DNA of 64,000 nucleotides, from assembly GCA_015067715.1 (NCBI GenBank), contig SVLY01000006.1, forward strand, positions 1 through 64,000, given 5' to 3'. Shown piece after piece: positions 34,619 through 43,429 of this stretch (positions are counted from its first letter, which is position 1; every line of letters begins with the position of its first letter). The notes below the pieces were generated by a model. The model did no database searches. It worked only from the letters and a program-made list of their open reading frames with translations, and was not told the DNA's origin. This DNA is from Oscillospiraceae bacterium (GTDB taxonomy: Bacteria > Bacillota > Clostridia > Oscillospirales > QAMX01). The position numbers and the translations under genes are program-made.

Positions 34619-35293
34619 ATGGAAAATATGGTTAACATTTTTCTGTTCGGAAAGAAATATTCCGTTCCGGACAATCTGACTATAATGTGCGCAATGGAAT
34701 ACGCGGGCTATCAGCTGGTTCGCGGATGCGGATGCCGCAACGGCTTCTGCGGCGCCTGCGCCACCATTTACCGCATTAAGGGCGACCGCGAGCTTCACGC
34801 CTGTCTGGCCTGCCAGACCAAGGTGGAGAACGATATGTACATTGCCACCCTTCCCTTCTTCCCCCTTATCAAGCAGGTCTACGACATGAACACCGTCAGC
34901 CCCACCCAGGCCGTTATGATGCAGCTCTACCCCGAGATCTACGCCTGCATCGGTTGCAACGCCTGCACCAAGGCCTGCACCCAGGAGCTCAAGGTCATGC
35001 AGTACATCGCCTACGCCCAGCGCGGAGACTTTGAAAAGTGCGCCGAGGAGAGCTTTGACTGCGTTATGTGCGGCGTCTGCTCTTCCCGTTGCCCCGCCGG
35101 AATTTCCCATCCCCAGGTGGCAATGCTTGCCCGCAGAATAAACGGCAAGTATCTTGCTCCCGACTGCGGCCATCTTGAAGACCGGGTCCGCGAGATCAAG
35201 GACGGCACCTTCACCGAGCTTATCGAGGCGCTTATGCAGAAGCCCGTTGAAGAGATGAAAGAGCTCTACAACACCCGCGAGATCGAGAAATAA
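34619..35293 (+). CDS. Fumarate reductase iron-sulfur subunit (soluble type)
   Basis: A 224-residue FrdB/SdhB-like protein. The [2Fe-2S] ligands lie in CGCRNGFCGACATIY plus a later cysteine in ELHAC. The two further clusters use CIGCNACTKACTQ and CVMCGVCSSRCP. Methanogen thiol:fumarate reductase TfrB has the same front half but also a C-terminal CCG domain. That part is absent here, while complete CCG domains are supplied by the separate hdrB gene. ATG 34619 follows AAGGAG. An in-frame ATG at 34487 would lie within the previous gene. Confidence 0.85.
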   Translation: MENMVNIFLFGKKYSVPDNLTIMCAMEYAGYQLVRGCGCRNGFCGACATIYRIKGDRELHACLACQTKVENDMYIATLPFFPLIKQVYDMNTVSPTQAVMMQLYPEIYACIGCNACTKACTQELKVMQYIAYAQRGDFEKCAEESFDCVMCGVCSSRCPAGISHPQVAMLARRINGKYLAPDCGHLEDRVREIKDGTFTELIEALMQKPVEEMKELYNTREIEK

Positions 35294-35311
35294 AAGGAGG
35301 AGAAGGCTAAT

Positions 35312-36916
35312 ATGTATTCCGAAAAATTTCAGCAGTCCCTCAAGCTTGTTGAAGAGGCCAGAGAGCGCAATATCGCCTACGAGCCCGACCGCATGACTGC
35401 AAAGCAGAAGGAAGACCTTCTTGCCGCCTACCATCCCGACTACAAGCAGGATCAGTTCGAGATCCTTAAAATAGGTCCCAACAAGGGCGAAAAAGTCCCC
35501 TGTGAGCTGGCCGAGATGCTCCAGGCTCACAGCCGCATTTCGAATATCAGCGTTGACCTTGAAAACCCCGACTACGACGTTGACGTTCTCGTCATCGGCG
35601 GCGGCGGCGCAGGCTCTTCTGCCGCCATCGAAGCCCACGAGGCCGGCGCAAACGTTATGATCGTCACCAAGCTCCGTATTGGCGACGCCAACACCATGAT
35701 GGCCGAGGGCGGCATTCAGGCCGCCGACAAGCCCAACGACAGCCCTGCCATCCACTTTGTGGACGCTTTCGGCGGAGGTCACTTTGCCGCAAAGCGCGAG
35801 CTTCTCTCAAAGCTGGTCTGCGACGCTCCCGAAGCGATCCTCTGGCTTTCCGAGCTGGGTGTTGAGTTCGACAAGATGCCCGACGGCACCATGGTCACCA
35901 CCCACGGCGGCGGCACCTCCAGAAAGCGCATGCACGCCGCAAAGGACTATTCCGGCGCCGAGATCATGCGCACCCTTCGCGACGAGGTTCTGAACCGTCA
36001 GATCCCCGTGGTGGACTTCACCGCCGCTATCGAGCTCATTCTCGACGACAAGGGCAATGCCGCAGGCGCAGTTCTTATGAACATGGAGACCCGTGACCTG
36101 CTGGTCGCCAGAGCAAAGACCGTTATCATCGCCACCGGCGGTGCGGGACGTATGCATTACCAGGGCTTCCCCACCTCCAACCACTACGGCGCAACTGCGG
36201 ACGGCCTTGTGCTGGGCTACAGAGCCGGCGCAAAGCTTCTCTACGCCGACACTCTTCAGTACCATCCCACCGGCGCAGCCTACCCCGAGCAGATCTTCGG
36301 CGCTCTTGTCACCGAAAAGGTCCGCTCCCTTGGTGCAAAGCTTGTGAACGTGAACGGCGAGGTCTTCATGCATCCCCTTGAGACCCGTGACGTTTCCGCC
36401 GCATCCATCATCCGCGAGTGCAGCACCCGCGGCAACGGCGTGGACACCGGCGACGGTCAGGGCGTCTGGCTGGACACTCCCATGATCGAGCGCATCGGCG
36501 GCGAAGGCACTATTATGAAGCGCATTCCCGCCATGTGGAGAATGTTTGAGAAATACGGCATAGACATCCGCTACGAGCCCATTCTCGTCTATCCCACTCT
36601 CCATTATCAGAACGGCGGTCTGGACATCACTCCCGACTGCATGACCACCGGCGTTGAGAACCTCTTCGTGGCCGGCGAGGCCGTTGGAGGCATCCACGGC
36701 AGAAACCGCCTTATGGGCAACTCCCTGCTGGACATCATCGTCTTTGGCCGTCAGGCCGGCAAGAGCGCCGCCGCCGTTGCGGCAAACACCTGTGTCGGCA
36801 AGCTCAGCCTTGACCACGTTGCCGCCTTCGAGGCCGAGATCGCCTCTTCCGGCATCGAGACCGAAGCTGTCTCTCCCAAGCTTTTGCCCAACTACACCGG
36901 CAAGGCAAGCATCTGA
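35312..36916 (+). CDS. Fumarate reductase flavoprotein subunit (soluble type)
   Basis: A 534-residue FAD protein of the fumarate reductase/succinate dehydrogenase family. FAD-binding VIGGGGAGSSAAIEAHEAG begins only near residue 91, after an unusual leading region. Active-site features are QYHPTGAAYPEQ, TRDVSAASIIREC, YPTLHYQNGGLDI and GNSLLDIIVFGRQAGK. At the place where FrdA/SdhA have SHT, whose histidine binds FAD covalently, this protein has ANT (GDANTMMAEGG), so FAD should be non-covalent. No membrane-anchor gene follows. It is the last gene before the operon hairpin, and GGAGGAG precedes ATG 35312. It is probably fumarate-reducing, given the context. Confidence 0.88.
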   Translation: MYSEKFQQSLKLVEEARERNIAYEPDRMTAKQKEDLLAAYHPDYKQDQFEILKIGPNKGEKVPCELAEMLQAHSRISNISVDLENPDYDVDVLVIGGGGAGSSAAIEAHEAGANVMIVTKLRIGDANTMMAEGGIQAADKPNDSPAIHFVDAFGGGHFAAKRELLSKLVCDAPEAILWLSELGVEFDKMPDGTMVTTHGGGTSRKRMHAAKDYSGAEIMRTLRDEVLNRQIPVVDFTAAIELILDDKGNAAGAVLMNMETRDLLVARAKTVIIATGGAGRMHYQGFPTSNHYGATADGLVLGYRAGAKLLYADTLQYHPTGAAYPEQIFGALVTEKVRSLGAKLVNVNGEVFMHPLETRDVSAASIIRECSTRGNGVDTGDGQGVWLDTPMIERIGGEGTIMKRIPAMWRMFEKYGIDIRYEPILVYPTLHYQNGGLDITPDCMTTGVENLFVAGEAVGGIHGRNRLMGNSLLDIIVFGRQAGKSAAAVAANTCVGKLSLDHVAAFEAEIASSGIETEAVSPKLLPNYTGKASI

Positions 36917-36929
36917 GTATATAACCGTT

Positions 36930-36962
36930 AACCGGCACAGCAAATTTGCTGTGCCGGTTCTT
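36930..36962 (+). terminator. Terminator of the hydrogenase-Hdr-fumarate reductase operon
   Basis: A perfect inverted repeat, ACCGGCACAGCAAA / TTTGCTGTGCCGGT, begins 14 bases after the last stop codon. The T-run after it is weak (TTCTTC). Confidence 0.75.
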
Positions 36963-37004
36963 CAAATCCGGTAATACGAAGGCTTATTAAAAGGAGGATT
37001 AACA

Positions 37005-38588
37005 ATGCAAAACCGGGCTTTCAAACTGTGTGTGATCTGCGGTGTTCTTTTTTCTCTGCTGGTTTTAGCCGGTTGCAAGGGCTCTCTCAGGGCGGTAAAG
37101 CCGGTCTCGGAGCAGTATGAATACACTCAAAGGGAAAAGACCTGCTTTTTCCCCTCTTTCACCAACGAAAACGAAAAGACGGAAATTCTGAGCGTTTCCA
37201 CGGATGAGGGCTATTTCGTCTGTATGACAACGGACGAAGCCCGGGCAGATTTATTCGTCAATTCTCAGCGCACCTTGCTGCGTTTTCTTCGGGCGAACGG
37301 GGTGGAGCTGCGGGAGCTGAACTACTTTTGCGTAAATTACGACGATAACTTCAGCGAAAGCGGAAAAGATAACGCCTATATTGCCCTTTCTTCCGCAGAG
37401 ACCTGGCGGCAGGTGCTTGTGACCCTGCAGGCGCTCTGGGGAGACTTTACCGATTACGGCTACGTCTATGCAATGGCAAACGCCGTTGCAGCTCAGCTTG
37501 GGTGGGAAACGGATGCTGTGATTTTGCCAGAGCAGGGGGCAATGGATGAATTCTTCTGCCAAAACCCAAAAGCGCTGAACCTTTTGTACCCCGCTTTTAC
37601 GGAGCTCTATGCAACGGAGGAGACCGTTTGGTATTCAAAATCGCTGAGTCTTTCGCTTTTTGAAGAAGTTGACCTGGCTGACGCGCTGAAAAAGCCGGTG
37701 GAAACACAGCTGGATGAGTTTGAAAAACTTCTTTTGGGCTATTCCGGGGAGATAGGAGCCCAATTTTCGCCCCAGACCTTTGGCTATGGGTACCGGGGGA
37801 CTTATCTGCCCCTTTGCATTCAGACGACCTACGCCACGCATATTGTAGACCGGGGCTACGAGGATTATTTTGCTGAAACCTATGGGGATATTTTCAGCGA
37901 TTACGTAACCGTATACCAAACTGCGGAGAACCTCGACCGTGAGACCGTTGAAGCGGTCAGGCGTTTTGGTCTGGAGGACAGGGCGGGAAACGTCAACGTA
38001 AACTGGCTTTCCGAATACAGTGCGGAGACGAAATATGCAAAGCGCTGGGTCAACCTGTATTATTTCGGAATGGGGGAGATCTACGTCACGTCGGTCTTTT
38101 CCCATAGCCATGAATATTACCACCACGTTGCCCGCCTGATCAACCCGGATTCGGCTGTGACCGGGTCGTGGCAAAACCAGGCCTTTTGCGAGATCGGCCG
38201 CTCCTATTCCCCTTATGCTCAGCTCGCCGCGGAATACCAGTGCACCCAGGATCCGAAATCGGCGGAGCTTTTCAATTCCTTCGCCGGACACGATTTCCGG
38301 CCGGGGAGGGACGATTATTATGAAGCAATGGATATCTCCTGTTATGCTCTGGACGAGCTTCGCCTCAGTCTTGACCAAAGCGGCAGCGGCCCGTCCATCA
38401 ATTCAATCACCCACTACCTGATCGGAATATACGGAGAGGACGCAGTAATTGACCTGATGCTGTATCCGGATACGGTCTTTGAGGTCACCGGCAAAACCTG
38501 GGAGACTTTAGAGGCCGAATGGAAACAGCAGCTTGGGGAAAAATACGCCGGAAAAGAAATTCCGGACTGGCTCTGGGAGTTGCGATAA
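37005..38588 (+). CDS. Secreted lipoprotein with HEXXH motif, possible zinc peptidase
   Basis: A 527-residue protein I do not recognise. It starts with a lipoprotein signal peptide ending in the lipobox LVLAGC (Cys25), so it should be anchored outside the membrane. Residues 369-374 read HEYYHH, an HEXXH motif typical of zinc metallopeptidases. A glutamate 20-40 residues later (for example in NQAFCEIGRSY) could be the third ligand. The C-terminal region contains HYLIGIYGEDAVIDLML. AAAGGAGG precedes ATG 37005. It has its own ribosome site after the operon hairpin and a terminator after it. Confidence 0.7.
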   Translation: MQNRAFKLCVICGVLFSLLVLAGCKGSLRAVKPVSEQYEYTQREKTCFFPSFTNENEKTEILSVSTDEGYFVCMTTDEARADLFVNSQRTLLRFLRANGVELRELNYFCVNYDDNFSESGKDNAYIALSSAETWRQVLVTLQALWGDFTDYGYVYAMANAVAAQLGWETDAVILPEQGAMDEFFCQNPKALNLLYPAFTELYATEETVWYSKSLSLSLFEEVDLADALKKPVETQLDEFEKLLLGYSGEIGAQFSPQTFGYGYRGTYLPLCIQTTYATHIVDRGYEDYFAETYGDIFSDYVTVYQTAENLDRETVEAVRRFGLEDRAGNVNVNWLSEYSAETKYAKRWVNLYYFGMGEIYVTSVFSHSHEYYHHVARLINPDSAVTGSWQNQAFCEIGRSYSPYAQLAAEYQCTQDPKSAELFNSFAGHDFRPGRDDYYEAMDISCYALDELRLSLDQSGSGPSINSITHYLIGIYGEDAVIDLMLYPDTVFEVTGKTWETLEAEWKQQLGEKYAGKEIPDWLWELR

Positions 38589-38607
38589 ATAAAGCCCGGG
38601 TTTCAAA

Positions 38608-38642
38608 AACCCTCCCTGCGGCAATTTGCCCCAGGGAGGGTT
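38608..38642. terminator. Bidirectional terminator between the HEXXH lipoprotein and the Gfo/Idh/MocA gene
   Basis: AACCCTCCCTG / CAGGGAGGGTT, a perfect 11-base stem, lies between convergent genes. Confidence 0.75.
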
Positions 38643-38661
38643 ATGTTTCAGGCTATTGTTT

Positions 38662-39720
38662 TCAACACTTGCCAAGGCCGAGACCGCGAAGGTCGGCGAT
38701 GGTGTTGTTCTTTTCGGCTTCGTAGGTCTTCCAGATAACGCGGAGGCCCTGGAGGGTGTCTCTGCCGTTGGTGAGGGGAGTTTCGCCGGTGCGCACGCAG
38801 TGGGCAAAGTGGGCGATCTCGAACTGAGTCTGCTTTGAGACCTCGCCCTCGCGGCTCCAGACGATGGAGTAACGCTTGCTGTCGCTGTCGGTGTGGCCGG
38901 GCTTGTGGGTGCCCTGGCTGTTGTAAACGCGGACTTCGCCGGCATCGTGGTCGTATTCCAGCATGGCCTTTTCAGTCTGGATCTGGAAATCGTAGCCCAT
39001 TTTTGTGCCTCTTGCGCCCCAGGTTGCGCCGTGGTAGCCAAGAGCGCCGCTTTCGAAGCTCATAGAGAGAACGCTGGTGCCCTCGCGCATCATCCAGGGA
39101 GTTCCGACCTTGGTGCCAAAGTGGCAGCCCTTGACAGGCTCGCCCAGGAACCAGAGCATGAGGTCAACGTAGTGACAGCCGTGGCTGAAAAGCTGGCCGC
39201 CGCCAATGCGGGAGGTGATGAGCCAATGGGGCTTGTCGTCGGTGAGCTCGGCGCCGGTGAGCTGTTCGGTCCATACGGACATCTGGATGACCTTGCCGTA
39301 TTCGCCGCTGTCCACCATTTCCTTGAGCTTTCTGATCCCGGGCCAGAAGCGAACGGGGTAGGCGCACATAAGGGTAACGCCCTTTTCCTCGCAGGTCTCA
39401 ATAAGGCTGAGGCACTCTTCTTCGGTATTGCAAAGGGGCTTTTCCATGAGAATGTGCTTATTCTTTCTTGCGAAGAACATACCGCACTCGTAATGGAGGT
39501 CGTGGGGCAGAGCGATGAGAACAGCGTCCACCTTGTCCACCAGATCTTCGTAGTTGGTGGTGATGTAGGGGTTGTTGAGCACGTCGGCAACTGCCTGGGC
39601 GTGTTCGGGAATAATGTCGCATACGGCGACGATCTCAACGTCCTCCACCATGTTCACCGCGCTTGCGTGGGTGGCCATCATGTTACCGCAGCCGATAAGG
39701 CCGATCTTGAGCTTTTCCAT
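38662..39720 (-). CDS. Gfo/Idh/MocA family oxidoreductase
   Basis: A 352-residue NAD(P)-dependent sugar or inositol dehydrogenase-type protein. The N-terminal Rossmann motif is IGLIGCGNMMATHASAV, and the family motif EKPLCNTEEEC lies near residue 95. The C-terminal half carries the substrate domain, including GGGQLFSHGCHYVDLMLW. The substrate is unknown. It is divergently transcribed from an AraC-family regulator and lies near an alpha-galactosidase, which points to carbohydrate metabolism. AAAGGGGA precedes ATG 39720. Confidence 0.88.
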   Translation of the reverse strand: MEKLKIGLIGCGNMMATHASAVNMVEDVEIVAVCDIIPEHAQAVADVLNNPYITTNYEDLVDKVDAVLIALPHDLHYECGMFFARKNKHILMEKPLCNTEEECLSLIETCEEKGVTLMCAYPVRFWPGIRKLKEMVDSGEYGKVIQMSVWTEQLTGAELTDDKPHWLITSRIGGGQLFSHGCHYVDLMLWFLGEPVKGCHFGTKVGTPWMMREGTSVLSMSFESGALGYHGATWGARGTKMGYDFQIQTEKAMLEYDHDAGEVRVYNSQGTHKPGHTDSDSKRYSIVWSREGEVSKQTQFEIAHFAHCVRTGETPLTNGRDTLQGLRVIWKTYEAEKNNTIADLRGLGLGKC

Positions 39721-39738
39721 GGGAATATGTCCCCTTTC

Positions 39739-39767
39739 TTGACATTTGTTTTAGCTTTTGCTATAAT
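39739..39767 (+). promoter_or_regulatory. Perfect consensus promoter of the AraC-family gene
   Basis: TTGACA and TATAAT are separated by exactly 17 bases, about 85 bases before the AraC-family start codon. A second -10-like TATAAT lies at about 39800. The -35 box is only 19 bases from the divergent Gfo/Idh/MocA start, so a regulator bound here could affect both genes. Confidence 0.75.
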
Positions 39768-39852
39768 CAGTTTACCACAATGAGTTAAAAAAGTATTTGT
39801 ATAATCGGATAAAAATTTTGCACCATCGGCACGGGAAAGGAGGGGAGAAAAA

Positions 39853-40728
39853 ATGAGCCAAAACCAGGATTACGTCCGCACGGACCTTAAGGGCTTTCTT
39901 TCGGTGGGCTCCATTGCCTCGGTCTGGACGATCGAGACCGGTGGACAGATTGCCGCCGGAGAGTCCCACGATTTTCCGGAGCTGGTCTACGTTCGCCGTG
40001 GGCCCTACAGCGTTAAGATAGACGGCGAGCCCCTCGTCCTCCGGCCCGGCCAGCTTATGATATACGCCCCAAATTCCTACCATCAGGGTCACCTGCCCTG
40101 CGATGCGACCCTGTGCATTGTGGGCTTTGAGGCTCAGCTTCCTCTGACAGCCCCGATCTACAACACCCCCATAATGCTCTCGGAGAAACAGCGGGATGCC
40201 ATGGAGGAGATAATCTCTCTTGGCAGCGGGCTTTTCCGCCCGGCGCCCTTGGGTCTCGGCTTGCGGGGGATGATACCCTGCGAGGGGGTTGCGGACTACG
40301 GTTTTCAACAGCTTAAAAACCGCCTTGAGCTCTTTCTGATCGATATTTACAGCTCTCTCTCCCAAAGCTCAAAGCCCAGCCTTGGGGCAAACCGGGAAAA
40401 CTTCCGCAACGAACAGCTTTCCCGGGTGCAGGACTATATGCTTGAAAACATTTCCCGGGAGCTCAGCCTTTCCCTTATCGCCTCGGAGTGTTCCATGAGC
40501 GTGCCCCAGCTTAAGCTCCTCTTCCGTGAGACCTGCGGATGCGGACCCATCGCGTGGTTCATAGACCAGAAGCTTGCCGCCGCAAAGGCTATGATCCGCG
40601 AGACCTCTCTGAGCTTCACCCAGATATCCGAAAGGCTTGGTTTTGGCTCGGTGCACTATTTTTCCCGTCAGTTCAAGGCTAAGACCGGCATGACACCCTC
40701 CGAATACGCCCGAAAGGTGGGTAAATAA
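39853..40728 (+). CDS. AraC-family transcriptional regulator with cupin sensor domain
   Basis: A 291-residue regulator. The N-terminal ~140 residues resemble a cupin effector domain (VRRGPYSVKIDGEPLVLRPG and a YHQGH metal or ligand segment). The C-terminal ~100 residues hold the double helix-turn-helix, including SLSFTQISERLGFGSVHYFS and the family close FKAKTGMTPSEYARK. It is divergent from the Gfo/Idh/MocA gene, its most likely target, and may also act on the GH36 gene. GGAGGGGAG precedes ATG 39853. Confidence 0.9.
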   Translation: MSQNQDYVRTDLKGFLSVGSIASVWTIETGGQIAAGESHDFPELVYVRRGPYSVKIDGEPLVLRPGQLMIYAPNSYHQGHLPCDATLCIVGFEAQLPLTAPIYNTPIMLSEKQRDAMEEIISLGSGLFRPAPLGLGLRGMIPCEGVADYGFQQLKNRLELFLIDIYSSLSQSSKPSLGANRENFRNEQLSRVQDYMLENISRELSLSLIASECSMSVPQLKLLFRETCGCGPIAWFIDQKLAAAKAMIRETSLSFTQISERLGFGSVHYFSRQFKAKTGMTPSEYARKVGK

Positions 40729-40730
40729 AA

Positions 40731-40768
40731 AAGGCTCCAAAGCAGATATTGCTTTGGAGCCTTTTTTG
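40731..40768. terminator. Bidirectional terminator after the AraC-family gene
   Basis: AAGGCTCCAAAGCA / TGCTTTGGAGCCTT is flanked by A- and T-runs and serves two convergent genes. Confidence 0.9.
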
Positions 40769-40769
40769 A

Positions 40770-41366
40770 TCAGTTCAGAATATAGCCCGAAAGTTCAACT
40801 GCAACGGGAACCATGACAACTCCGGGACAGAGGGCCTCCAGGGAGCACATTCCCCCCAGCATGGCGTAGACGGCGGCGCTGTTGTTGTCCGTCAGCACCC
40901 AGCCCTCGTCGGTGAGGCGGAGGTTGATTTCCACCGTGGAGCCGACGCGGCTGTTGCCCGGGCGGCAGAGAAGCTGGGCAAGTCTTCTGTTGCTGTTGTC
41001 GGCATAGGATGCCCCCTCGGATTCAAGCTCTTCTATCAGCCTGGCACTGAGCTCGGCCATGTCGGTGTTGGTGATATCAACGGTGACCGTGGCTCTTTCG
41101 CCGTCGATGCTGTGGGAGACGATCTTATAGGAAAGGCCGGAGCAGATCTTTTTTGCAATGCTGTCGGTGCTGTCCAAATTGGCAAACTCCCTTCCCCAGT
41201 GGGCCTCCATTTTTTCGGTGTCGTAAGCCTTGACTGCGGCAATGGCGTCTTCAACGGTCTCTCTGGGATCCGGCACGGCGGTGCAGGAGGTGAGGCACAA
41301 AAGGCTTATGCTGATAAGAAGAACCGATGCGGCAATGGCGGCGGTGTTTCTGAGTGTCTTTTTCAT
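40770..41366 (-). CDS. Small secreted lipoprotein of unknown function
   Basis: A 198-residue protein with a lysine-rich N terminus, a hydrophobic stretch and the lipobox LCLTSC, so it is probably a membrane-anchored extracellular lipoprotein. The rest (VEDAIAAVKAYDTEKMEAHW, then an alternating alpha/beta pattern ending in LTDEGWVLTDN) resembles small DUF4878/NTF2-like domains. That likeness is weak. The start is ATG 41366, with GGAGAT nine bases before it. A longer frame from 41396 lacks a ribosome site. Confidence 0.7.
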   Translation of the reverse strand: MKKTLRNTAAIAASVLLISISLLCLTSCTAVPDPRETVEDAIAAVKAYDTEKMEAHWGREFANLDSTDSIAKKICSGLSYKIVSHSIDGERATVTVDITNTDMAELSARLIEELESEGASYADNSNRRLAQLLCRPGNSRVGSTVEINLRLTDEGWVLTDNNSAAVYAMLGGMCSLEALCPGVVMVPVAVELSGYILN

Positions 41367-41492
41367 ATTTGTATCTCCTTTGTATTTCCTGATCACAGCA
41401 GTATTGTAGCATTTGTTCTGTCCCTAAAACGGGACAGTGAAAAAGCTTTTCCTGATGTATCTCTATGCGGAAACCAAAGGCCATATGAAAAG

Positions 41493-41523
41493 ATCCCCAT
41501 GAGGTTTTTCTCCTCATGGGGAT
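41493..41523. terminator. Hairpin downstream of the GH36 gene
   Basis: ATCCCCATGAGG / CCTCATGGGGAT is a perfect 12-base stem with a seven-base loop, starting nine bases after the GH36 stop on the minus strand. Confidence 0.75.
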
Positions 41524-41531
41524 AAATAATG

Positions 41532-43358
41532 TCAGAGTGCCTTGTATTTCAGAATAAGGCTGTTTTTGGCCTTGGGAATCGTAAGACAGATACCCTCGAT
41601 CAGCTCGGCGCCGGAAAGGGTGAGCTTTGTTTCGGCAAAGACCTCGTCCACGACGGTGACGGAATAGGTCTTTTTGGGGTCAACGGCGGAAAGTGAGAAG
41701 GTCATCTGAGGGATATCGCTCTGCTCTCTTCTGAAGGCGTAGAGGGCGCCGCTGTCCTCAAGGGCCAGCTGGTAGGCGCTCCACACGGTCTCGTCAACGG
41801 TGGCAGGAGTGAGGGGGTAAAAATCTCCGTCCCAATAGGTGCGCATTTCGTCCACCTCTTTGAGCACCCTTCGCCCCTGTTCAAAGTCAAAGTCGGGGTC
41901 GAAAATATGGAAGTTTGCCGCCATGCCGTGGGTGGCGGTGGAGCGGACGGTGTAGGCGTCGATATCCCACACGGCGCAGTCGTGGTAGGGCAGGTAACGG
42001 GACAGGCCGAGAATCTGGTTGTGGTTCCAGACGGTGACACGGCGCTCTTCGTTTTCGGGGAAACAGCCGGTGTCGCTTCGCCAGAGGGTCACCGAGCGCA
42101 TGGACGTTTCAAGGTCCAGTCTTCTGCCGCCGGAGGCGCAGTTGTCTATCCAGAGGTCTGGGAAGGCGGAGAGGATCTCGTCCCACATGGTGTAGAGACC
42201 CTCGATATATTTCAGCTCGGTAATGCCGACCCTTCCGGGCTTGTCGTTTTTGCGCCAGTAGGGCAGGGGATCAATGTTGAAATCCTGGCGGTAGATGTCG
42301 ATTCCGTTGTTCCGGATCATGGAGATGAGAGTGTCCGTAAGGTATCGCCTGGCGGCAGGGTCGGAGAGGTTGTAGACTCTGGTGGGGTCATCGGGGGTGA
42401 GGGTCAGGAGTTTGTCGGTCTGGGGATAGAGGTCACTGCCCTCGTAGACCCGCTCGGGCTCAAACCACACCACGAATTTCATTCCCTTTTCGTGGACGTA
42501 GTCCGAAACAGGCTTCAGACCGTTTGGAAAGCCGGGGCTGAAGCGGAAATTGCCAACGCCGTGGGGGAAGCCCTTGTAAAACCATGCGGCGTCCAGCCAG
42601 AGGGTATCGATATACGAGAGATTAACTGCGGCATCGGCGGTCTTTATCTGACCGGCTTCGGTTGCCCACTTACCCTCAACGGAGGAACCGTCCAGAGCCT
42701 GGAAATATCTGTCGAAGCACTGTATGGCTATGGGGAGTTTGAACTTGTCGCCAAGGCGTGTGTAGGGGGAGAAATCGCTTTTAACAGTTCGGCGGAAGGT
42801 GCGCAGGTTTTCGTCCCTCTCACAGCCGAAAACGGCCAGAACCGAAGGGAATCTGACAGCCTCGCCGGGCTCAAGGTAAAAATCGCAGTCTGCGACTCCG
42901 ACGGAGACGTTTACACCGCCGGGAAGGGGAGTGATATCCTTTTTCCACTGGCCTGTCCAGCCAATGCCAAAGGCAACTGCGCCGCCCTCCCAGTCCAGGT
43001 CAAAATAGGGAAAGCCCGTTCTGTCAGAGGAGCGTCCGCCGGTGGGCTGTTCGGTATAGGCCTTTGTGAGCTCAAAGTCCAGGGGTAAAAAGCTCGTGGC
43101 TCCGCAATCGTCCCCCTGAAGGGTGTGGTAACAGAGGTTTTTCCCTGTGGAAAGAGTGAGATCCAGGGTTTTGGCATTGGTAACCCGGGGTGAGTTTTCG
43201 CTTCCGCAGTTTTTAAGGCGCAAAAGCGCAAACTGTGCTCTGGGAGATACGTTTTTGTGCTCTAAGGTGGCAACAAGTCCGCCCTCCAAAGCGTTCTCGC
43301 CGGGGAGAAGAGTGTACTTAGTACCGTTTACAACGATACTTCCGCAAAGCTTATCCAT
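41532..43358 (-). CDS. Alpha-galactosidase, glycoside hydrolase family 36
   Basis: A 608-residue enzyme that removes alpha-linked galactose from raffinose-type oligosaccharides or galactomannan fragments. GH36 signatures are LWLDAAWFYKG, FVVWFEPERV, the nucleophile aspartate in YRQDFNIDP (near residue 357), DNCASGGRRLDLE, and the acid/base aspartate in LWRSDTGC (near 426). No signal peptide is visible, so it is cytoplasmic. It is somewhat shorter than the ~720-residue members. The nearby Gfo/Idh/MocA gene and AraC regulator suggest a small sugar-use locus. Confidence 0.9.
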   Translation of the reverse strand: MDKLCGSIVVNGTKYTLLPGENALEGGLVATLEHKNVSPRAQFALLRLKNCGSENSPRVTNAKTLDLTLSTGKNLCYHTLQGDDCGATSFLPLDFELTKAYTEQPTGGRSSDRTGFPYFDLDWEGGAVAFGIGWTGQWKKDITPLPGGVNVSVGVADCDFYLEPGEAVRFPSVLAVFGCERDENLRTFRRTVKSDFSPYTRLGDKFKLPIAIQCFDRYFQALDGSSVEGKWATEAGQIKTADAAVNLSYIDTLWLDAAWFYKGFPHGVGNFRFSPGFPNGLKPVSDYVHEKGMKFVVWFEPERVYEGSDLYPQTDKLLTLTPDDPTRVYNLSDPAARRYLTDTLISMIRNNGIDIYRQDFNIDPLPYWRKNDKPGRVGITELKYIEGLYTMWDEILSAFPDLWIDNCASGGRRLDLETSMRSVTLWRSDTGCFPENEERRVTVWNHNQILGLSRYLPYHDCAVWDIDAYTVRSTATHGMAANFHIFDPDFDFEQGRRVLKEVDEMRTYWDGDFYPLTPATVDETVWSAYQLALEDSGALYAFRREQSDIPQMTFSLSAVDPKKTYSVTVVDEVFAETKLTLSGAELIEGICLTIPKAKNSLILKYKAL

Positions 43359-43429
43359 AATTTTTATTACCTCACAGCAGGTACAGGTTTTTGTTTAGTA
43401 TAGCACAGGCTGAAATGAAAGTAAAGCCG

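Noticed and set aside
34619-36916. Membrane succinate dehydrogenase (Sdh) operon
   Set aside because: No cytochrome b or anchor subunit is present on either side, and the FAD-linking histidine is missing.
37005-38588. Membership of the lipoprotein gene in the Hdr-fumarate reductase operon
   Set aside because: A perfect hairpin lies at 36930-36959 and the new gene has its own strong ribosome site. Read-through remains possible.
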